From Acanthamoeba sp. SK_2022b (lineage: Eukaryota > Discosea > Longamoebia > Acanthamoebidae), in contig JANDJZ010000781.1 in assembly GCA_027943245.1 (NCBI GenBank), positions 1-22,112 on the forward strand: a DNA stretch of 22,112 nucleotides, written 5' to 3'. Shown one piece after another: positions 11,019 to 19,100 of this stretch. The notes beneath the pieces are model-generated. The model saw only the letters and a list, made by a program, of their open reading frames with translations, was not told the DNA's origin and did not search any database. Every line of letters starts with the position of its first letter. Position 1 is the stretch's first letter. A program made the position numbers and the translations under genes.

Positions 11019-11046
11019 CCACCCCAGTACTAATCAGAGCGAGACG

Positions 11047-11400
11047 ATGAACACGCGCGCGGCGTGTCTGACCGGCCACGAGGTGCACGGCGACGTGCTC
11101 GTCCTCCATGCGTACGCCACGCGTTCCTGTGCCTCTTTTTGTCTCTTGCTCTGATTGGCTGACAATCAACCCCCCCTCTAACGACTCCAGAACGAAACTT
11201 CAATCATTTTATTATTTATTACGGTGCGCGCCTCTCGTGTGTGCATGTGCGTGTGTGTGTTCACTCGGCTGATGCGGCGTCAATTGCACAGCCTCCAGGC
11301 CCGAGTTGGTCAAGTTGTGGAAGAAACCGCTGAGCTCCAACGCCTTCTCCAATTTCGGTGTCGACAACGCTGAAGTCTCTTCCTTCCTTGCCTGCGCCAT
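11047..11400 (+). pseudogene. Head of a GC-rich gene, apparently truncated at the edge of the CpG-poor block
   Basis: An ATG at 11047 opens a 22-residue exon ('MNTRAACLTGHEVHGD...') ending at a typical donor GC|GTACGCC (11112/11113). Two acceptors give alternative second exons. Starting at 11299 the frame reads 'PELVKLWKKPLSSNAFSNFGVDNAEVSSF' in pieces and runs on into the CpG-poor sequence, to a stop near 11465. Starting at 11292 it gives a short Gln/Glu/Leu-rich helix ending at about 11371. Both look coding-like in composition and I recognise neither. Base composition changes near 11400, so the rest of the gene seems to be missing. Low certainty that it is expressed. Confidence 0.3.
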
Positions 11401-11460
11401 GAGGAGAAGCCATATCCTTTTTGCAACTGGAAGTCAGACCAGAACAAACACCTTTCTCCA

Positions 11461-12317
11461 CCATGGCTGACAAGTACCTACAATTTAAGGGTTGGCTTGC
11501 CCAGCAGCCACCCACACCAGCACCACCAGCACCTTGCACAGTAGAACAGACAACAGCATGGACCTGCCTGGACCAAGCCTGTGTCCACACAACCACACCA
11601 CCAATAACCCATCTTAAGCAAGCCAGTGAGGTGTGAGAGGAAGGTGGCAACACTCCAGGCTCTCCATCACCTTCACCACCTCCCTCTGAAGAATAGATAC
11701 AGTGCAGCATCAGGTTTAAAAAGTCTGAGAAGAAGTATACTGGGTGGCACAGACAGTGGGAGGAGTGGGTACAGCAGCACAACCCCAACCAACATGTCAA
11801 CTGGCTTGAGAGCAATGTTATTCATCATCATCTTCCTGGAGAACCAGAAGAATCCACACACAAATGCCAAGTCTAATCAACCACTCTACATACCAAGCAC
11901 CATCCTTGTGGCTATTGCTGCCCTGAATGCCCTCTGCACACAGTCTGGTCACACAAGCCTATACAACAACACCACATTCCCACAAGTAGGGATAAACGGC
12001 TGATGCAGGTGTCATCAACACACCAGGTCAACAAGGAGGTAAAGAAGCTGGCTGAGCAAATGGACCAGGAGATCAAGTTGACTTTCTGTGAGCTTGCCCA
12101 CACTACTGCTGGCTACCAGTGTTGGCTCTACCTGGTGCTTGTCCACTACCTTAATCATCACCCTTCAAAGGGGATTGACAAGGTAGTCAGTGACTCCACC
12201 ATTGATACAGATGGCCAGTGGGTGGAGATCTTGCATTCTCACACTGCAACTACCAGTGAATATTCCACCAATAGAATTGGGTTTTCGTGGTGTTTTACTT
12301 CTGTGTTGTGCCACTAA
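11461..12317 (+). pseudogene. Plus-strand decayed coding fragment, possibly a recombinase remnant
   Basis: Coding-like pieces appear in two frames, separated by stops: 'MADKYLQFKGWLAQQP', a Trp-rich piece 'YTGWHRQWEEWVQQHNPN', a piece with 'STILVAIAALNALCTQSG', and a longer open run 12003-12317 with 'VNKEVKKLAEQMDQEIKL'. The order of an aromatic N-terminal helix region, an 'IxALNxL' helix and a Lys/Glu helix weakly recalls the N-terminal half of Crypton-type tyrosine recombinases. No catalytic Arg-His-Arg-Tyr set can be traced, so this is only a hint. Frame changes and stops make a working protein unlikely. Confidence 0.3.
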
Positions 12318-14608
12318 TGTTTGAAGACATCCTGTTGCTCATGGAGCATAGAGATGGAGATTGTGCCTGTTGGTGAGGTGTGTAGCAGTGGATTCACTTG
12401 TTGCTGCTGTTGCCATTGACATGGGGGTACTGCAACAGATCTGTGCGCATGGAGGGAGTCCTGATTGTACCCTCCCTCACATGAAGAGGAGTATCTTTCA
12501 CAAAAGACAATACCTTTCCTTGTTGGAGTTCCTGGGGCAGTTTCGGTGGCCTTCTCCTTACCCTTTACCTGAGCAGAGAGTAAGGAAGATGTGGGTGAGG
12601 TACCCATGAATGGAGAAAAAGGTCAGAAAAACTTGAGTAAGCAAGGTAAAAAAAAGAGCAAGTACAGAGCTAGCACAAGAAGACACAGCCAGAAGACCCA
12701 TGTTGCCACCTCCTTGGCTTCTGTGGCAGCAGTGGAGAAGGCCTCCTCTGCTGCTATCTTGGATTTGCTGCTATCCTTGGCTTTGGGTGGCACTGGGTGG
12801 TGTGAGCTTCTTGCTAGGCCTCCATGTAGGTGTGAAGCTGTTCCTCTACATTGTTCCAGTAGTTGGTCAAAACTGTCCAGAAGTCTTTTGCGTGGAAGGT
12901 GGAGAGTGTTAGAAAGTACCCAACGTGCATTGGGTTGGAAAAACATTCAGAAGTGGGACATACAGTCCAGGGCCTCTGGATGTGGTGATGTGAAAATGAG
13001 ACCATGTTTCAACCTGATGTGCATTGGGTCAAATCTACAGTAATGTTACAAGCACAAACATACTGAATTTGTCAGTGTCCTCATGGGGAACCCACTTGTT
13101 GGCATTGAGAAAACGTATTATGAAAGGCTTGGTAGGAACAACGCCTCCCACAACAATGCTTTGCAACAAATGACAAACTCCTGGCACCATGACACTGCAG
13201 TGACATGGAACCACAACAAACATGTTGCAATGATGAGCACATGCCAAGGTTGCAAGTGAACAAAAGCCATGGCATACCTAACATGGTGCACTTGCTCACC
13301 CACAGGCTGCCCTGGTTGCCTTGACAGAGCCAGAGGGCATGGAGCTCTGCAGGGTCAACCTTGGAGAATGTCACATTGGGGTTGGTCAGGTCAAGGTCAT
13401 CCCTGGTAGTCTAGTGTAATTCAGGAATAACAATGTTGGGATTGTCCTGAACACATAGGAAGTTTTCCAGCCCTTGAATGAGGCTCTCTGCACAACAAGC
13501 ACAACACCAAAGACAGATGAGCAATGGACCTGATGCACATTGGGATGATCAATGGATGGTGTCTCACATTGGTAATGACCTGATGTGCATAGGGTGATGT
13601 TATGGTGGATGTTGATAAGGGTTACATACAATGTACATGATATAGGTAGACTTATGTGCAAAAACACAAACAAACAACAATGATTTTCTGCAAGTGATAT
13701 CTGAACCCAATGGGACATACACAGCTCTGCATCACTGAGGGTGAGAGGGTGAGCAGTTGGGATGCTCTTGCATGCTGCTGCTCTGTGTGGCTGCGTTCAA
13801 AAGGTGTCACTTTGGGTGCAACGTGCTTCCTCTGCCTCTGCTTCTCCACCAGATCCTCATCATTGATGATGATGACTTCATGTTGCTTTCTTGCCTTCTT
13901 GCAAGGGGTGACCCTGGCAACCTCCTCCTCTTCTTCCTTCTCCTCCTCAGCCTCCTCCTCCTCCTCCTCTTCCTCAGCTTGCAGCGCCACCTTGGCTCTA
14001 TTCTATTACCAGGCTGAGCAGCCAGTTGTGGCATAGATGGGCCTGCTTCTGCTGACCTGATGTGCATTGGGGCATCTTGGCTTGCTTTGATGGATGGGGT
14101 GTCCTCCAGCTTCTGTGGCATAGATAGGATTGCCTGGTATCTTGGGATGACCTGATAGGTCCTTCAGATCAAGCTCCATCTCTACCGCTTCCCCATCCAT
14201 GTGTGGTAGCTCTGGTGACTGGCCTCCTTGCCCTTGCCTGTGCCTTGTTCTCTGTGGGCTCCCCCACAGAACCAGACCAATGCACATTGGGTTCACCTAG
14301 GATTTTGTTGAGCTCTGCATCCAGGTTGACCTCCTTCTCCTCTCTTGCAGTTGTCTCCCAGTACTTCTTCAAAGTCTGCAAGCACTCCTGCTTGGTGTGC
14401 CCTACAGGCAGCTGAGCCTTTTCCAGTGCAGTTGGGAGCTTGTCCTTGGTCACCTTCCTTGCATTGTGCATTGCCTGCTCTTGCACGCTGCTTGGAGAGG
14501 TGGCGGTGAGGGAGTGACAATGGTAGACATGTTACTGATGAGGTTGATGATATGCTAGTACTGGGGAGGTACAAGAAATGAAAAACTACCCTCTATTCTT
14601 TATATACC
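12310..14608 (-). pseudogene. Minus-strand decayed multi-exon gene, nuclear-type acidic protein
   Basis: A TATATAAAG at about 14597-14606 is followed by coding-like segments that run leftward. From the ATG at 14471 comes a helical piece (...TKQECLQTLKKYWETTAREE...) up to a donor-like CTAG|GTGAAC. Next is an acidic run of some 20 Glu and then 'KKARKQHEVIIINDEDLVEK' (13990-13652). A well-formed exon follows at 13487-13278 with acceptor TTGTGCAG, donor G|GTATGCC and one internal TAG (13413-13411). Later comes 'FHAKDFWTVLTNYWNNVEEQ' (about 12,940-12,820), and Lys/Ala-rich pieces near 12,780-12,680 and 12,560-12,500. The pieces fall in different frames without a phase-consistent splice model. I do not recognise the family; Glu runs and basic clusters suggest a nuclear protein. 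Confidence 0.4.
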
Positions 14609-14768
14609 TTCTTTTTTGTGGACAACCCCCCCTTCAAGCCACTCCAGACACTTTGCTTGGCTAGTTTGTCAATCACCCACCTTTCAATCCTGAGGCACAG
14701 CCGGTTCTTGTTGTGTTTTTGGTGCTTTGGTTTAATGACACTATTTTTGGACCTGATGTGCGTTGGTT
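12918..14768. repeat. Seven dispersed copies of an 18-base near-palindrome
   Basis: Consensus ACCTGATGTGCATTGGGT, with a palindromic form ACCCAA...TTGGGT. Copies: 12918-12935, 13012-13029, 13528-13545, 13578-13595, 14055-14072, 14276-14292 and 14751-14768. All read with TTGGG at the right end on the plus strand; the central TGTGCA or TGCACA is seen in either sense. They lie only in the minus-strand decayed gene and its upstream side. Read on the minus strand, most end in CACATCAG followed by GT, so they resemble splice sites. Confidence 0.75.
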
Positions 14769-15773
14769 CAGAAATGGATTTTTCATAATCCACTCTCTGA
14801 CTGTTGCTCAACGTTCATAAACAGTCTTCTTCTAGTAGGCACTGCCTATAAAAACTTGCATTTGGTGCTTGCATCATTGTTTCTCATACCAACTTATGGA
14901 GCTTCTAGCTGATTATCTGATTTAACCTCTCTTCTCCCAGTCTTTTAGCGCTGGTTGTCATCCTCCACTACCTTGCTTCATTTTTTGAGATTGTGGGTGA
15001 CAGACTGGGGGAAATCCACCTGCCCATTTTGCGGACACGGCGCCAAGTCCATTCCCTCTGCCAATCCTCCCACTCATCCACTGTTCCCCTTCATTCTTAC
15101 TCTGCTATGATGCAGCACATACACTTCCTTAAAGTTCCACTTGTATTGATTTTGCTCAGCAGTGATTGTGAGCATGATCACCTGCTGCTGCAGCTGAGCT
15201 TCATGCACAACGCCAGCAACACCTCAAGCTCTCTGCAGCAGAACACACTACCTTCAAGATCTGGTGTCAGCAGGCCAGTGACAGCCAAGCTCCTACGTGA
15301 GCCTCATAATTGACTACTCCAATCCCATCTCCCTGCCTTCTCACCTGCCTGTTCCCAAGTCATGGATGCATTATGGAAGCAGGTTCACATACTCATTTGG
15401 AGGACTCCTTGATCATTACCAGGGCAGACTCTTTACCTCCATCCTCAATCACTGTGGCCCAAGGATTCCAACCACACAATCACCAATCTCTTTTCCATAT
15501 ATGTCATGTCATTCTCACCACTGATCATTCTGCTCATCTCTCCATCCTCTATCTGCAGGCTGCTAACAGTTGGTCAGAAAACAAGAATGTGTTCATGCTG
15601 GGATTCCTGTCCTTACTAGACTACTCTTACCATGGTTTCCCCCTGTACCTACACCTCACTGTTTTGACCTTGGCCTACTGAGGGTGGCAACTGTGAAATG
15701 TTGAGAGTTTGATATATCAAACAAGAAGATACACTGAGGGTAAAATCAGGTGGGTTGCCAAAATGATATGGTT
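14609..15773. other. Right part of the CpG-poor block; no recognisable gene
   Basis: Plus-strand open runs at 14993-15313 and 15310-15681 are Ser, His and Leu-rich and match nothing I know. A TATAAAA at about 14849-14855 on the plus strand, opposite the TATATAAAG of the minus-strand gene near 14600, would fit a divergent promoter pair. The sequence just before 15774 joins abruptly to the 56-bp 5S-derived repeat. Confidence 0.4.
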
Positions 15774-15829
15774 CAAAGAGCATGCAAAAAGGATACGACA
15801 CGGTGGATTCCCGGGTGGTCGCCCACCCC
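15774..15829 (-). repeat. 56-bp repeat unit, right copy
   Basis: Identical and in the same direction as 10688-10743. Here it is the normal 3' end and 3' flank of the intact 5S gene. Confidence 0.95.
15786..15790 (-). terminator. Pol III terminator of the 5S gene
   Basis: The minus strand reads TTTTT directly after the closing helix of the 5S rRNA, the usual stop signal for RNA polymerase III. The same run precedes GCATGCTCTTTG, which is also found beside the broken copy. Confidence 0.8.
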
Positions 15830-15908
15830 AGTACTAACACCGCCTGGCGCAGCTTAACTTCGCTGTTCGGATGGGAAGCGGTGCTTTCTGCGCAGTATGG
15901 CCGTATCC
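15790..15908 (-). rRNA. 5S ribosomal RNA
   Basis: The 119-base minus-strand sequence begins GGATACGGCCATACTGCGC and ends CGTATCCT; its ends pair as GGATACG with CGTATCC to form helix I. The conserved loop 'CCCATCCGAACAGCGAAGTTAAGC' region, which overlaps the internal promoter bound by TFIIIA, is intact. It agrees with the Acanthamoeba 5S sequence as I remember it, apart from about one base. The gene stands alone rather than in a tandem array. It is the undamaged counterpart of the rearranged copy at 10615-11033. Confidence 0.97.
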
Positions 15909-16171
15909 AGCGCCTTCCAGGATCCGAAAGTAGCTCAATCGCCTCCGCCATGTCTCACGCACCCAATGTTGGTGGTCCACAGATCATGCCACGATACCAT
16001 GTACAGGCAAGACCAATTGGAACTTGAATAAAGCTCAGAGCCATGGCAAATCAGGGGCAGTTTGTTCCCCAACAGCCATGAACTATCAAGTTTGTGGCAA
16101 AAATGAAGAGAGGACCGAAGGGAAGAGAGTATGATGGGAAGTTGGACGAGAGAAGAACATGGCGGCCGGTC
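15909..16171. other. Spacer between the 5S gene and the end of the lysyl oxidase gene
   Basis: CpG frequency starts to rise again here. I see no gene. It should hold the 3' untranslated region of the minus-strand lysyl oxidase gene and the 5' flank of the 5S gene. A plus-strand AATAAA occurs near 16026, in the wrong direction for the lysyl oxidase gene. Confidence 0.5.
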
Positions 16172-19100
16172 TCATAGGCCTTCTTCCTCGGTAAGGACCC
16201 AGGAGAGACCGGTCTGGGTGGACCGTCGCCACCGGACGACCGCAATGATGGTCACGGTCACCAGGCCCAGCGCCACAACCCCGCTCGCCAGCCCGAGGAC
16301 CACCACGGTCGCGAACTGCGCCCAGCGCTCGCCGTCACCGCTTGGGACGGCGCCTGTGTCTCCGCCGCCGTTGTTGCTCGACGACGGTCCAACCACCACA
16401 GAGAAGAAGCCTCTGTTGTCCCAGTGCTGCAGTCGGGTGGCGTCGTCGCGCGTCAAGTTGATGAGTCGCTCGGCAAAGACGTGGGGCGGCGTGGCGATCA
16501 GCGAAATTACTGTGGCGTTGTTGGTCGGCGGGCTGGCCTGGCGCCCGATGCCGAGGCTCATCAGCGAGAAGTCGACCACCACCGCGTCGGTGTTGCCCAC
16601 GTGGTCCTCCTCCACGCGCGTCTGCGTCCAGCTGTGGACGACCACGCTCCCCGCCGGGACGCCCAGCAGGCCCGTGACATGCCTGAGCCATCGCCTGCTC
16701 CCCCCCCCAACATGCAAACGTTTTCATGAGGGACACGCATTATCCACGTTAACGCAAGAGTGCGGGAAGTGCGCACGCCATCTCGAGCCTCTGGGCCGAC
16801 GCCGGGACTGGCGATCCGGCCGTCGTCCGGCGGCCAGCATCGGCAGCGCTGCCGGTGGTGTTGCGCTGGCTTGGCGGGACGAACGCAGTGGTCAAGTAGC
16901 GCATCTCGACCTCGTAGCCACGCAAGGCCACGGCAGTGTCGTGCTTGTCGATGCAGCGCCAATCGTTGAAGCAGCGCATGCCTGGCCAGCCCGCCACCAT
17001 TAGTGTTTATTTTTGATTGATTTCGTTTTCTTATACTAATTACTAATTCGCTGTGCGGGTGGCGGGAGGGTTACCAGAGGGACACGTGCCGCAGGCGCCG
17101 CCGCAGTGGTCGGCGCCGCAGCCGAGGAATCCGAGCCCGTCGCACGTCGACTCGCATGTGCACTTGTTCCTCGTGCACACGAAGTTGAGGCCGCCGTTGG
17201 CCGCTCTCGCCTCGCTGCAGTCAACATCGGTGTTTGGGCACGGCTGTACGACGCGAGCGATCAATGACAGACAAGCCAGTCACACGAGAGAGATCAGCAA
17301 CACATACACGCCCGCATTGGTTGTAGCCGCATTCGATGTTGTCGCACGAGTCGTCGCAGTAGCAGTGACCGTCGAAGCAGGCGCCCTCGGTGGTGTCGGA
17401 GCAGTCGCCGCACGAGCCCCCGCATCCGTCGGGCCCGCATTCCCTGTCGTCGCACTCGGGAATGCAGTCGCACTGTCCCGACTCGAGGCACACGAAACGA
17501 TCGGGACACCGGCCGCAGGAGCCGCCGCAGCCGTCATCCCCGCACTCGCGGCCGCGGCAATCGGGCACGCACGTGCTGTCGCAGCCCGCGACGTGGCACG
17601 TGCCGCCGCAGCCATCGCTCGCTCCGCACGCCTTGCCCGCGCATTCCGGCACGCACACGCACGTCTGGCTCTCGTCGCACAGCCACCCGTCCCTGCCCGA
17701 CATCGTTGTCCCGACACACACACACACATCACAGGGCCGTAAGACATGGAGATTGCGATGACAGGACGCCAGAGAAATTGAGGGGAGGTACGGGCATGGG
17801 CAGACGGTGATGCCGTCGCACAGTCGGCCACACATGCCCGCGGCGCAGGTCTCCTGGCAAATGACGCACTGGCCGTCCTCCACATCGCAGAATTCGTCCT
17901 CCAGACACTCACCGCACAGGCCGCTGATAGGTTGAGTTGTAGACATATCGCAGTGGCACGTCAGCGACAGCAACAGCAACAGCAGGTGGGCCAAGCCAGC
18001 TCAGCCACGCACTTGCAGGAATCGGAGCCGCATCGCCGATTCGGGAGGCACTGAGGCGTGCATACGCAGTAGCCCTACACGCCGCCACGCGCGTGGTCGG
18101 TCAGTGTTTGCCCAGCAACGCCCTCACTGCACTGCACATAGCGAGGCGACGCGTACGTCGTAGGAGCAGTGCTGGAAGTCCTCGCAGTAGCCACAGTTGC
18201 CGCCGCAGCCGTCGGGCCCGCAGTGGATGCCTTCGCATTGCGGCCTGCAGGTCCCCTCGGCCAAGCTCCGTTCTGACTGGGCGCCGCCGCCTTCGCCGCT
18301 CGTCTCAGAATCGCCCAACAAGTCGCGCCTGTGCCAATCCCGGGACTGCTGCTCGTCGTCGTCGTTGACGCTGACGTCGGTGTCGTAGTCAGCGTCTGCA
18401 TCCGCGTCGCTGTCATGGGCGAGGTAGAGAAAGTCGACAGGGCCGAGCACCCCCTCATCCGGTTCGGCGGCCTCGCGCTTAATGCCTGTGGTGATGAAGG
18501 TCAGTCCTGGCCGTACAAATGCAGCTGGAAGAAGTAGGAAAAAGATGAAGTAGCAGAGGGGAGACAACGCATACCAAGTGATTTGAGAACAGAGATCACC
18601 GATGGGTGAGGCGTTGCTCCCTTGCTAGCACGCTCGCATGGCCACCACATTAACGCAACAACACGCAATTTGGAGAGGCGTATGATTTATTGTGTGGTCC
18701 GTGAAAACGGCCACACACACCAGCAGAAGACGTGGCATTATACACGTACATAAATAGAGAGAGAGAGAGAGACCAAGTATGAACGTTCTTAATATTTCTC
18801 AAAAATATTGGTGGACGGGAAATGGCCACGACGACGATTCGGGGAGGGGACACTTGACCGAAGGTCTTGCGCGCTGGGGCTGGGGCTGGGGCTGGGGCTG
18901 GGTCGGGGGTTGTGAGCTTTTTATGGGAGACTCAGTTACCTGTATCAAGCTTGTCGCAGGCGACGCCCTTCCACCCGGCATCGCAGATGCACTTGTGGCC
19001 AAACTCGCACTGGCCGTTTACGCACAACGGGTTGCACACGAGCGGTATCTCCCCCCGGTTGTTGTCGTAGTTGATCTCGTACCTGTGCAGATCGCCGAAC

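Larger units (their letters stand above)
11401..15773. other. CpG-starved 4.4-kb block of decayed coding sequence
   Basis: Counting by eye I find about 24 CpG in this stretch, roughly one per 180 bases. Random expectation at its base composition is around 240, and flanking genes carry up to seven per 60 bases. TG and CA are correspondingly abundant. The block has coding-like fragments with stops and frame breaks on both strands, and a dispersed 18-base motif. I recognise no complete gene, no terminal repeats beyond the 5S-derived 56-bp pair, and no clear reverse transcriptase or integrase motif. An old mobile element or foreign insert eroded by cytosine methylation and deamination is the simplest reading (inference). 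Confidence 0.6.

Noticed and set aside
10615..11033. 5S-derived SINE
   Set aside because: The sequence is a full 5S gene rearranged in place, with no SINE tail, poly(A) or target repeat around the whole unit.
14611..14640. Similarity between GACAACCCCCCC near 14616 and GACAATCAACCCCCCC near 11161 as element ends
   Set aside because: Short, C-rich and in the same orientation, without matching flanks; too weak to call terminal repeats.
11401..15773. Integrated giant-virus DNA
   Set aside because: No capsid, polymerase or other viral hallmark is visible, and the gene pieces seem to have introns. CpG shortage alone does not show a viral source.
18124..18567. Separate gene with signal peptide upstream of the Cys-rich part
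   Set aside because: The apparent start codon is TTG and no ATG is in frame back to the previous stop; the splice acceptor at 18486/18485 keeps phase with the lysyl oxidase exons. Kept only as an alternative in the gene entry.
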